Below, one piece after another: positions 11,161-23,500 of a stretch of 64,000 nucleotides of DNA; positions within the stretch are counted from its first letter, which is position 1; every line of letters starts with the position of its first letter. The stretch is from the NCBI RefSeq assembly GCF_029784165.1, contig NC_073696.1, positions 89,971,310 to 90,035,309 of the forward strand, read 5' to 3'. A program made the position numbers and the translations under genes. This DNA is from Wyeomyia smithii (lineage: Eukaryota > Arthropoda > Insecta > Diptera > Culicidae). The notes under the pieces are model-generated. The model searched no databases. It was not told where the DNA came from and worked only from the letters and a program-made list of their open reading frames with translations.

Positions 11161-12922
11161 AATCTTTCTTCGAAAACGTAATTTATGATTTTTATTTATG
11201 TGTGTGTAACACATGCTATCTAACAAGAGGCTTAGTGCACTGCAATTTAGAAAGCATTTAGTTGGAAAAATGTACGTAGAAAGGCATAAAATTTATGGAT
11301 TTAAACTGTTTTTAAACTGGTGAAACATAATAGATATATCTTCTAGCTTTATCCTGTAGATAAACACTATTCTTTTCATCTCTTCATATCCATTTATTTT
11401 GTATTCTAAATTTATCGAACTGCTATTCAGTTGAATTTTTTTCTAAACTAGTATCAGTAAAACTCAAACGAGAAGAAAAAGAAGACAATTTTACGGCTTG
11501 ACTCTTTCTGCATTGACTTTGCTTTTCGCCTCATTTGTTCCGAAGTTAAATTGCTACACGTCTCGAGGCAACAACGAGAGTGAGTTTTTTCCTATCGTTT
11601 TTTTTTTCGTAGCCGCTTTGTTTCGTTTGTCTACCACCCGTTCACTGCCCACTTCCTGTCTCTACCTCGTTTCTGTCAGCATCATTAGAGTCAACCGTCG
11701 TCCATCCTGGGTCTCCAACACCACCCCCAACAACACCGCTCCATTGTGAATTTTCCCAGCGAGTGGATGACCACCACCGTTACAGCGGTCGAATCAACCT
11801 GCCTGCGAGCAAATCCACTCCACTAACCCACCACCCACTTTTGTCTGTTTACCATTTCGGTTTTGCATTCGCTCCTCCAACAGCCGTCCGCCGCTCTGCT
11901 TGGCGTCAATCATCCTCTCGAACCATGAGTGGTAATGCTTCAGATTCTATTTGTTTATGTATAATGGTTGATCGGCCGCCTTTTGTTGTTTACTTGTTCA
12001 CTGGGGCGGGTTTTTTTTTGCGTCGTCTTCGTTGGATATCTGTTTCATTTTCGGATTGGACTTGTTTCGAGGAAAAATCACCCGGCAAGCTGTTGGGTCG
12101 TTTGTCATGAATATTTTTGAATTCATAATCGGTCTGGTCGTGGAGAAATGTGAGAATTTTCATGTAAACAGATTCACGCAATGGCACTTCTAGGAGATAT
12201 CACCATTCGGTGTCGAAAATTGTTTGAAATAACAAATGAAAAGCTAGAGAGAGGAACTTACGTTCTTATATTTGTTGTCTCAATTAGGATAATATGTAAT
12301 TTTATTCTTATTATAATCGAATTGAATTCTGAATTAGTTTTTTATTTTTCGACCATTTGTTAACCAATTGTTGGTTTAAGTATTATCATGTGACCATGAG
12401 ATGACCAAGTCTAATACGTTACTCAAAAATATAATATCAAATTGAAGCATTTGAAGCAAATGGAGCGAATGCCACGACGAATAAAATCAGTTCAGTCAGC
12501 GCAACATTTTCCATCAATCCAAATTTGAATCCATGAACATGTTCGCATTCCGTTACTATTTTTATCCTTTTATAAGTGTCTTTTCATATACTTTGTTGAA
12601 TATTCAAACAGTCGAAATCTCATTTTTTCAGACAAACAGCATTTTTGCTTGTTTCAATAATTAGATGAAATACTGTCGCATAAACGATACTTCATGTTAC
12701 CTGAAGCAGAGTTTAACTTCAGCCGGCTTCATTTATTGCCATTATTGAACCCATTAACTATTTACTGGTCAAACATCTTTAAACTTATTTATGATAAGTA
12801 TTGTTTCTCTTAAAATAGCACAACCGAATCTTGTAATTACATACTCATATTCAACAAAATATCATTAGAAACGTCGCAAACTCAAGGAAAGTCCATATTC
12901 TACAGTTATAAGTTTTTTACTA
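11161..12922. other. Unassigned region, pyrimidine-rich centre
   Basis: At 11600-11960 the plus strand is markedly C/T-rich with CCACC motifs. Open frames there are low-complexity by-products. At 12738-12780 lies a piece nearly identical to 41806-41850 (GAACCCATTAACTATTTAYT core), a fragment of the repeat that also contains the foldback near 41.5 kb. No gene is recognised. Confidence 0.4.
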
Positions 12923-13746
12923 CAGGTCGGACTCGATTATCCGGAGTTTTGAAAAACATTTCGCTCCGGATAACCGAATCTTCCGGATAATCGAGCCATT
13001 TTTTATTTTTTAATTTTTAATATCTCTCATTTAGACAAGTGAGTTTTCTATCATAGTATGTTGTACACAATACATGTGCCGACGAAATAAATAAAAAATT
13101 GTCTTTAGACTTTTTTTGTCGGCATTTGTTATACATTGTTTTATTATCTTAAATATTAAGAAGAATTGAGGTGTTACATATACAGACCCTGTTCGATTTT
13201 GACAACACTCATGATTTTTTTCCTAAGTGACCTATAACGACCGAGACGCTCGGTATGGCCACTAATGGGCTATTTTGCGGATTTCAAATCGTTATTGATA
13301 TTGCTTGATGAGTTTTGGTTCAATGATCCAGGAGTATCCGGAACACCCCCGAAACAGGCCAGCTTGTGGTTCTAAGTTCTACATCATGGCCATTATATTA
13401 CAGAAATATGTTCCGGCCATAAATTCGAAATCGATTGACCAATAGTGGTTGTCCTCATCGGCAACTAAAAATCATAATACCTTGCTTTGGAGGTTGTTGA
13501 GTAAGAATTGGTTGAAGGAACGACGAGAAAATTGCTGAAAACGAACTACCTAAACAGAACGGGGCATTTTTGTTACAATTTTGAACAACCCCGAAACTCC
13601 CAATGACCCGGAAGACAAAAGTACATTATAGAAGTACAGAAGAAAAAAAAATACTCCGGATAATCGAGCCATTTTCTCCGGATAATCGAGCCCCGGATAA
13701 TCGGGCCCCCGGATAATCGAGTCTCCGGATAATCGAGTCCGACCTG
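12923..13746. mobile_element. Pogo-like non-autonomous element
   Basis: The termini are CAGGTCGGACTCGATTATCC at 12923 and its inverse at 13746, flanked by TA (12921-12922 and 13747-13748). The CAG-start and TA target are typical of the pogo/Tigger group. The right end carries five copies of a CCGGATAATCGRG motif between about 13659 and 13738, and the left end has about three related, inverted ones, plausible transposase-binding sites. No transposase frame is found in the 824 bp. Confidence 0.8.
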
Positions 13747-13748
13747 TA

Positions 13749-14973
13749 TCAATTTTAGTTTCAATTTCGAGGTTTTAAAAAAATTAATGTCTTTCAATTA
13801 TCAAGTTTGATAAACGTCTATGAGTTTCAATTCTCCTAAAGACATTGTTTCTCCTTATGGGTGCATGTTTTTTGAATTTTTTTTTGTGAACGTATCCCAT
13901 ATGAAATAATTTATTAAAAGCATGCGGAACAAATCTAACTAAGGTAGAAAAAAAAATCATTCGAGGCTCCGATTTCTGCTTTCAATGAAAGTCTGTTGTG
14001 TTTATCATTTACAAAACTTTGTGTACTTTTCCTGTGTTTGTAACACTTGACTAAAGCTACTTGGTCACATCAGAAGTTCTTGCATATTTACATCATTTGT
14101 AGCACCGTGAAAAAATTTGTGCGATAGAAGCCAATAATTCTGTTTTTTTTTTAATATGTAATTTAGCCAAATATCATCCGATTTCCACAAAACTTCTTTC
14201 ATCTGATTCGGAATTGAATATACTTTCAAAATTCTAGTGTATTTGTGGCATTTTTGCTACAAAAATAAAAAGCAAATTTCAAATTAAGTTGAAAAATTGC
14301 GTGAAAAGGTCTAAAAAATTAGACTTAAACTCAAATAACTCAACATGTTTTATTGATATTACCTAGTACAAACCTGCATATATTTTGACTATTTGTCTCC
14401 TTTCTAAAACTGCCTGAATATTGAAAATCCAATGATAAATGACTGAGTTAAAAAAATTATATGTGCTGAGATTCAAAAAAACCGTATTTTGACCATAACT
14501 TCAGATTTTGAGGGTGTTTGGAAAATTTCCAGTAGGAGCAAATGTTATACTCTACATTTAGGTGGGGCAGATATTTTCGTGGGGCCCTCTTTGCTTGAAG
14601 AAATTAGAGGTAAGAAAATTTAAAATTTTGAAGTTACTTAACGCTTCGCTGGAAAGTGACGAGTCCCTTGTGTCGGAAGGCCTGGGCATTTGCCCCCTTG
14701 GCCCCCCTTAAATCCAGGCCTGGCTGTAGCACAGTGTTATAATTGTCTTAGTTATAATAAATTAACACGAATTTACACAATTTTCACGTTGATACGCACT
14801 GACTCGTTATATATATCGTTGCGTGTGTGTTGTTCTGCTGGTTATAAAAATGATATGCGAAATTTCATCTAAAGGATCTGAAAGAATGTAATGAAACTGA
14901 GCAAAAGGGTGAAGTCTATTTCACCCTTCTATTTGCTTCTGGCCAAACTAATTTATTCTTTTGCTGAATGATG
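13749..14973. other. AT-rich spacer
   Basis: No gene is seen. At about 14679-14720 a C-rich stretch is bracketed by an inverted pair (GGCCTGG and CCAGGCC) and may be the tip of an unrecognised repeat. Confidence 0.4.
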
Positions 14974-15326
14974 CCTAAACCACGTGGTCATAAAGAGGGG
15001 GACGGGGGGGTTTGTCAGAAGACCACGGAAGACCACGCACGGGGGTGGGGGGTTAACGATGTGACCACGAGGTCTTTTTTCCTGAATTAAAATTTATTGT
15101 TGCTACCAAGTCAAGAATAAAGCTTTTGCATTTTAGAAATATAGAATGTACTGAAAACTTAATAATAAAAATTGAAGCGAATTTTTGGCACTTGACAAAT
15201 GAAAGGACCACGTGGTTAAAGTTGCAAGGAGGGGGGGGGGGGGGGTGGTTGGCCAAAAGACCACGGAAGACCACGGGGGGTACGGGGGGTATAAAAAGTG
15301 ATCAAAATATGACCACGTGGTTTAGG
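14974..15326. mobile_element. MITE with CACGTG-containing TIRs
   Basis: There is an 18-bp perfect inverted terminal pair: CCTAAACCACGTGGTCAT at 14974-14991 and its inverse at 15309-15326. The interior repeats GGAAGACCACG and GACCACG motifs and G-rich runs, including 15 G at 15231-15245. No convincing target duplication is visible. There is no ORF. Confidence 0.7.
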
Positions 15327-18300
15327 AACGGCTCCTTACACCAGTATCTGCTGGCTTTTCGGATTTGCTTTCGGCTTAAGCAAATCACTTGCCCGGTTGG
15401 TCACATATCTCAGCAGCAGCGCGGAAGCTGCATACGTTCCGGTTCCGGAAGCCTTATTTTGGAAGCAGTAAGAGTTTCTTGATTCGAGCAAGTAATAGTA
15501 GAGCTTATGACTCAACAATGAAACACTCTCAACAAGGCATTTGTAAATAGTGTGCATTGTTCTATGTTAGCTGTGCGATCGTTGCTTAGATACAACCCAA
15601 GCAACATATTTAATTACATCTAAGTGTCTGTAAGCATTATGCGACAAATTAGAAAAATCCACTGCGGCCTCTGCAACAAACATCATTACTACTATGGAAC
15701 CTGAAAAGCGTAAATTTGAAGTCTATATGCAACCAGTCCAGTTGTTACTAATGATGTTTCTATTCGACCATAAGGTAACATGATTTGTAGCATATCGATC
15801 GCAGTGAAACAGATGCATATCATGAAACTTTTCTTGGTCAAATTGAAGTTTCAATTCAACAAATTTCTCAGGCATATTTGTCTGGCTTTTACCCGCGACA
15901 TATTTCAAAATTTAACCAGCATGTCCATGTCATATAAATGTAAGTGGTTCTTTGTGCTTATACATGATTTTGACATGCAAATTAAAATCCATGCTGAAAC
16001 TGATGATTTTGCTCACGTAAAAAGCAAGCGCCCCGAAAATGTTAGGGCATTTAATAACTCATTTACTTTTATTCACCATTCTACATACTCGTTTAAAATA
16101 TTTTTCAATGCAGGAACAAATCATATATCTAAAAGTAGTGTAATTAACAGCCAAAATTAATAGATAACCCTCTTCTATTGTTGGAAAACATTGTTGCAGG
16201 GTATTTCTATATGAAGCAGAAATTTTTTTCCATTTGCTCAAAATAATCGCCATTTTTATTATCTCAGTCGGATTTACACTGCCAGTCAATAGAGTGGCTA
16301 TATCTTTCGTGGAACCAAACACACATATTTGTTAAAGGAAAACCAAAAGATATGAGAGTAGCGCTGGTAACGAGTCAGTTTAATTGAAACGTAATGAGAG
16401 AAAACTCTTAGGTTTTTCAAGTGTTTACAACGCGGATTTTTATACTAGTTTTCCTTGCGCGGACTTCTGATTATCGTGGTTTTTAACGCGAGTTTTCGTA
16501 TCAGCTCGATTTTTTTCGCGGGTTTTTGAACTAATGCTTTTTTTGCGCGGATTTTCGGATTACGCGTTTTTTGCGCGGGTTTTCGAATCAACGCGCATTT
16601 ATAAATAACCTTGTTTTTTACCCGGATTTTCGTTTTTAAAAGGTTACAATATAAATTGTTAAATTGTCACTGAAAAATTTATTAAAACATTCTAAGGAAA
16701 TCTTGTTATTTAAAAAAATAATAATGTTACTTTTAGATCTTCCCTTTTACTATTATGATTTTTGTTGCAATAGGATTAAATTTTTCAAAAATATTTGCAA
16801 TGGTCTTCTTATTCAAAAATAAACATGACATTTTAAGATAAGGTGTACAGAAACTTTCAGTTGGTAGTAGAATAAATTTTACATTATAGTCGGAAATCAC
16901 AATTCGGTCACAATTATCTACCGTAACTACTTAGCATAAACTTAGCATGTTTCTTTGTCACTTTTTTATCGTCCGAATTTATTTCACTGAAACAACGGCA
17001 TCTCAAATGTTGTCAGTATATTATCCTGTAACAATAGCTTGACAAATCTTATCACGAAGTAACTTATTCTGCCCATGCATCTTGTTATAATGTAACGAAG
17101 CGCTCGTATAGGGAAACCACGTGCAAGACACACATTTTTATGTAATCAGATATTCGTGATATTCGACATTCACTAATACTCTCCATGAAATAATACCAAT
17201 TAAACCATTCTAATAGCCTTAAAAATTATAACTTTTGCAAGATCTAAAGCCGCAATAGCCTAAATTCAACACGGCGAAAACTACATCAGTTTGCTGCTCT
17301 TATGGGGGTGAAATAATTTCGATCATTTCTTGGATAGTAAACACTCGAAATTTTATTATGTAACTGACAAAAAATGTCGATATATTCATATAGAAATGAA
17401 CAATGGTCCGTCTTGCCCTTAGTTTTCCTGTGTTGTGTTTTCATCGCAAAGAGTTTGGAAACAAAGTAGCGATGCCGTTTTGACTGCACAACACAAGTGC
17501 AGGCACGGATAACTAAAAAAAACCTACCAGCTATGACGGTGCGGTGGTGCAAGCAAACTGGGTGGTGAAAAAATTGTTTGCTGGCCATCCAACACATGAT
17601 TAGTTTGGTAAAAAATGACGAATCTGTTGCGGATAAGTAGAGCTGTCCATGTTTTTAGTCAGCTAAGCAAGCAAACTTTGAATCAAATCTGCAATGTAAC
17701 CTTTCAAAGTATGTTAATGGCATACAAGTCGTCGACCAGTGGCAATGTGACAAGTTTTTTGTTATTTCGCATATCAGTTGCATGTAAACATGATTGTAAC
17801 AAAGGATGATTGATAAAAGTTACTGTTTGACTTCGAAGTTACACTAACCACTATGTAACAATACTGTATCTTGGAGAGTTGAAAAGTCGTTGCGCGTCAT
17901 ATATGTGACCTTTCCGTTTCCCATATGTTTCACAGTAACTGCAGTGAGATCACAATGCGACTTTCTTTTTTATTGCTTTTTTCAAGAAGATATTACAAGT
18001 GCTGCTTGGGAACATCCTACTATTTAATAGAAGTGCCATTGTTCGTCAAAAACATTTGTTTTTTTTTTGCTATGGCTATAAAAGTATAATGTCTAGGAAT
18101 AAACTGATACATGATCATTGGAGAAATTTAGTCAAAAAATCCAACAACAAAATATCTATTTTGAGTGAAAGAGTTATAAAAAAGTGAATTCTGAGAGCAC
18201 TGAAGATTTCAACGATAAACCTCAGAAGTGTTGTCTTCTGGAAACTAGTCTCCATGCAAAATTTCAGCTAAATCGTGTAACAGCCACTTTTTCAGAAACG

Positions 18301-20410
18301 GATATATCCATAAAATTCAATTCCCACAAACAAACAGACATTCAGTGCAAACTTCCGTTACATAGTCTGAAACAGTACATTTTGTTGACATATCTTCCCG
18401 AAATAAAGTACTGATGCTAAACACTTTGTTTCCTACACGCAAAAGTTGAATGGTGCGAAACCAGTACAAAACTGTGCGTTTTTGGCGCAATTTTTAATGT
18501 AATTTGGAACCAGTACAATGATTGCGTGTTGGGCATAACGCAATTAATGCTCTAGCGTTTTTTCAATGCATTTGGCAGATCTAAACTACTACACTTAAAC
18601 AGTTTCAACTGGTGTCAAGCAGCATTGCAAAGCGAGCGAGAAGCAAAACCTTTCTCCTCCTTGCTGCTTGAGAACGAGACATATGCTACACTTCTCAAGT
18701 CTTTTGCACAGACGCTTTCGACATACTCTTTCTTCTTCATGCATTCCCCTGGGTAACAGCAAGCACGCACCGCCAGTAGGAGTGAGATTAACAGCACTCG
18801 TATCAACTGATCAAGTATGTACAGCACGGGTGTCTCGCTCATTTCGTAAAGCGACGAGACATCGCCTTGCGCGCCGCAATCCGAACCGAAAGAGAAGCGA
18901 AAGAGCAACCTGCAAATTGTATGTGACGTGTCTAGTCTCGTCGCACGTACAAGGAAATTCTACGAGCGAGAGCGAAATTTATCTCGTCGCTTGAGAAAAA
19001 AGCGCGTGCACAGGATGACAAATAATAATTATTCACAATTTACAAGTGTTGCCATAAAGAATCGCCGCTTTTCTGGCTTTGTGGAATGGAGGGATTTCGG
19101 TGAAGCTAGCGTTGATTACAAAATGTTGTGAACAGAATTTTGTTTCGTTATTTTTTGCAAATCATTCAATGGTACCTACTTTTGAATGACCAAATCCATC
19201 GAGATAAATAGATCGAGTGTTATAGCTATATGAATCTAGTGAGTTCACAAGTTGTTGTTCGCTTGCTCTGCTCCATGAGTAGCAGTCACTAATACACTCG
19301 ATGTGAGAAATAAAGTGTATGATACATATTCTGATTTCAATTTATGTCAATGTATTCGCAGTACAACTGTTGCGTTATCCTTTTCACACATTTGTTGTGC
19401 GATTTTAGTGCAAAATTTGTGCGAATCGGGAAGTACAGTGATTGTACAAGACTTGAACTTTTGCGTGATGAGGAACATTGACGGTTGCATGGCAGCGAAT
19501 TAAGTAGATTACAAAAAAGCAGCGATAAGGTTACCCTTCTTTTAACTATTATTGATAGGGACAAAACCAAGAATAAAAGGCTAGAAAGAGACAGAGACAA
19601 AAATTAAAAGAGAAAATTCTTTCTCTACGGTTTATTGTAGGATTGGTTTTCGATATCGAAAGTTTATTTTTGAAGCCAAATATTTCAAAAGGCTAAAACG
19701 CGTTAAGCTAAAAAAAATTGAATCAGCCTACTTCTTCTTTAAAAATTGTTCTTTGTGGCAGAGCTCTTTTTTGACGTTCCATATATTTGCAATCATTTGT
19801 TTCGAAACGAAATTTTCGATATCTCGAAACTCGTATTGAGCGGAACTCGAAATGTAATGTAACTTTTTTCCTTACATTCTCACCCTAATAAACAGTAATA
19901 CTAACCCACAACATTGATAAAAATTTGACCCTGAGGAATCATGAGCAAAACTCGAATTACAACATTCTAAAGATATTAAATCAAATTTTCTTTGCTCTTA
20001 AGCAACCTTATTTATTAATTTTTTTATATATCTTTTTATATTTTATATCAGTTGACATTCCAGATATTACATTTTGTAAAAAATTGGACAATTAATGCAA
20101 ATAAATATCAATTTTGAACGGTAATGTTGACAGCTATGTTATTATAGCTTATGAAAAATCAAATTGCGTTTATTGGCAAACGGGTATATTTTAATTTCAA
20201 GTTTTACAATTTTATCGTGGTTCCAGGAAAATTTGGTACGCGATATACTTACTCGAATTATAGCGCTTTTAAGAAATGAAGATTCTTTATTTTACTTGCT
20301 CATAAATTCTATTCTTATTGTGCTAATAGCTCTTGAACTGTTATGTTAGTAGATATTCTGAAAAATACAATTTAAAGGAAATTAGCCATGAAATTCAAAA
20401 AACATAACGT
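15327..20410. other. 5-kb gene-less region
   Basis: No gene, SINE or terminal-repeat element is recognised. About 16425-16635 is a run of degenerate short repeats on a GCGCGGATTTTCG theme. About 18600-19100 is GC-richer, with overlapping short frames on both strands and no domain. The rest is AT-rich with chance-length frames. Confidence 0.4.
16425..16635. repeat. Degenerate GCGCGGATTTTCG repeats
   Basis: Successive blocks read roughly (A/T)CGCG + GATTTTCG + GATTACG or AATCAACG + TTTTTT, about six to eight times at loose 30-40 bp spacing. The copies are too diverged to fix a unit. The ACGCG-T-run content resembles the ends of the small element at 53668-53994, so it may be related. Confidence 0.5.
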
Positions 20411-20520
20411 TTGCAGTCGAAAAATTGAACAAAAATTGCCGATTTTTCATAGGTTTACCTCCACACGCACTGACGAAATAACACATGTGTCAGCAGAAAA
20501 AATAAAACAGCTCTATCAGT
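20411..20520 (+). mobile_element. Left fragment of a mariner element split by the I-clade LINE
   Basis: The GTTTGCAGT near 20411 is the inverse of ACTGCAAAC at 29172-29180, making these the likely outer ends of one element. The piece ends with AGCTCTATCAGT (20509-20520), the target duplication of the LINE, and resumes at 28231 with the 5' leader and start of a mariner transposase. The terminal repeat match is short, so the outer boundary is tentative. Confidence 0.6.
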
Positions 20521-20540
20521 TTGTTTGTTTGTTTGTTTAT

Positions 20541-23500
20541 TTGACGACCTTTTAACCAATTTGGTCATTCGGGTCGATGTTTTTGTAAGGTGTGTTACAA
20601 AATTATTGACAAATAAATAAAATTTGATTAACTCGTGCCATTTGGTTTCTTTTAGGAATTTCACTGTTCGCTTCAGGTTGTCTTCGTCGTCTCCAAGAAT
20701 TTTCTGGAGAGTTGAGTCCAGTTTTTTGTTTCGCCTCTCTGTGTCGTATTTCCGGCAATCAATAAAAATGTGTTTGACCGTCACCTGCACGCCACATGTT
20801 GTGCAAATCGCGGGGGTTTCTTTTTTCGCGAAGTGTGGGGTTAGTCTGGTGTGTCCGATCCGCAACCTTGTTATCACTCGATTGATGTGTCTATCGTTCG
20901 CGTGTGAGGAGATCCATTCATGAGGGGTGTTTTTAATTTCCCTCAGCTTGCTGTTACTGTTGTTCCAACGGGTGCACCAGAACAGGAATATTTTTGTGTT
21001 CGCTAAAAGTTTGAAGTCTCCAAAAGGAATTTTTGTTTCAGTTGGTGTGTTTTTGGCTGCACCTCGTTTGGCTAGTAGGTCCGCTTGATCATTCCCATCA
21101 ATATTGGCATGCGCTGGAACCCAACAGAGTTCAATGCTACCTCGTTTCTCGTGAAGTTTTTTTATAATTTGAGCTGTCCAAGGGTGGTTTAGGTTGTTTC
21201 TTGCAACGGCTTCAAGAACGCTTTTGGAGTTACTGAATGTGACGTTCAGTCCGGGTGGGCAGTTTTCTATTGCTTTAATTATGGCGTAAGCCTCTGCACT
21301 GAAAATTGATAGGTAGTCGGGAAGGCAGATGGACATGTTTATGTTATTGGGGTGTACGCTGCAGCCTACTCCATCCGACAGTTTCGATCCGTCTGTGTAT
21401 ATGTGGTTGTGGTGATTGTAGTTTGCATTGCGCAGTTCTATAAAGTAAGCTTTTTTTTCTATCTGGGATTATTTTTCGGAGGGTCCAGTGTTGACTTTTC
21501 CTAATCGATTTTCCCAAGCTAGCGCTTTCATAGGGTCTTCTTTTTCCACTGATAACTGTGGTATGGAGTATGTGTTCATAAGGTTTTCTGCTTTGCTAAT
21601 TATGTGGAAATTTGGCTCGAGAATTCCACGGGCGAGTTGTCGGGTTGCATAGTTAATAGTTTTACTGTTTATAATAAGTTCTAGTGGGAGAAGTCCACTA
21701 TCTGATAAGATGCTTTCAATTGGACTTGAGTGGAATGCACCAGTTGAAAATCGGATACCTTGGTGGTATAAAGGTTCCAGTTTACCAATGTTATTTTCAG
21801 TGGATGTAATTTGGGCTCCGTAGGTGAGTTTTGGTACTATTATTGTTTTTAGTATATGAAGTAGCTATCTGCGGTCTGCTCCGAAACTAGTTTTGCTAAG
21901 GCAACTTAATAATTTCAGTCTACTTTTCACTTCATTTCTCGTATTTTTGGTATGGAGGTTATAGTTGAGATTGCGGTCCAGCCAAACCCCTAAAATTTTT
22001 TGTTGATTCACTAGTGGTATATTTTCTTGGTTTAGGTTTGGCGGTGGTTGTTTATGTAATTTTTTTCTGCTACCTATGTGCATAACTGCAGATTTGGATG
22101 GGGATATTTGGAAGCCAGTTGCTAGGCTCCATTTGTGTATGCGGTTCAAGATGTCTTGGGTCTTCGATCTAGTTCCTTTGGCTGTCGGTGCGGTGACTGC
22201 GATTGTTATGTCGTCTGCGTATATTTTAATGAAACTTCCTTTAGAGAGAAAGTCTTGGATACTGCTGATGGCCAACAAGAAGAAAGTTACTGATAGCACT
22301 GAGCCCTGCGGGACTCCGTTTTTCTGTGTTTTGATATTCGATAATTTATCCTGGTACCGGACTTGGAAAGTCCTGTGCTTCAGAAATTGGTTGCAAAAGT
22401 CTACCATTTTTCCGGTGACGCCTGCTTTGAGTAGTCTATGGACAATGAGATTATTTCGGCGTGTTTTTTGTTGCGAATTACCTCCCTTCCGTAGTTATCT
22501 AAGTGTGCAATAACATCTACTGTTTGATGTCCTTTTCGGAATCCAAATTGGTCTTTTCCTAGTACGCCCTTCGTTTCTAGGTGGTTCATTAGTCGCTTGT
22601 TAACCATCCGTTCGAACAGTTTCAGGACACAGCCTGATAGGCAAATTGGTCTTAGATTGTCTGCCCTGTTTGGACATTTTCCTGCTTTTGGGATTGGTAT
22701 GAGAGTTGCTAATCTCCATGCTTCTGGGAATGTTCCATGTTTCCATATGTCGTTGAGAGCATCTAAAAGTATCTTTTTGATATAATATGGTAAGTGTTTC
22801 AGCATCGCATTATGAATTTCGTCTGGGCCAGGTGAAGAGCCTTTAAGTTTGTCGAGTTGGTGAACAAGTTCGTTGATTGGAAACTCATTGTCCAGCGGGG
22901 TGGGTCGGTTGTTAGGGATGTTCACTGGGTGCTTTCCGTCCTTCGTCTTCTTGCAAAGAAAGGTGTCTTCGTAGGCTTCATTGGCAGATTCTTGGTAAAA
23001 GTGTGTAGCTAGGTGATTGGCAACATCCTGGGGATCATCTAATATTCCGTTCTCAGTCGCGATGGCCCACGTTTTGGATGTTCTTGTTCCCTTACTGGAA
23101 ATTGAATGGATTCGCTTCCAGATTTCCTTTGTGGGGGTGGTTTCATTTATTGCTGATGCAAATTCTTCCCATGATTTCTGTTTTTGTTCTTTGATGATCT
23201 TCCTGCAGTTGTTTCGTGCGTTGATGAAGACTGTGTTGATTTTCAGGAACAATGGGCTTCCTGCGTCCGTATTTTGTTTTTTCCTGAGTGCTTTCCTGCG
23301 TTTTTTAACGGCTTCCGCAACAGTTGGGCTCCACCAGGGGACGGTTCTTTGGTGTTGTTTTGTCGACGTTTTTGGGATCGCTGCAAGCACGGCTGATCTA
23401 ATTGCTTCTGTTATTTCTTCTACTGTGTACGATCTGTGGGGCTGGATTATATTTTGCATATGATCTTCGAATGTCGCCCAGTCTGCTCCTTCAATTTTCC

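Noticed and set aside
18615..18994. Overlapping 97- and 108-codon frames on both strands in GC-richer DNA
   Set aside because: Opposite-strand frames of similar length in the same GC-rich patch are expected by chance; neither has a recognisable motif.
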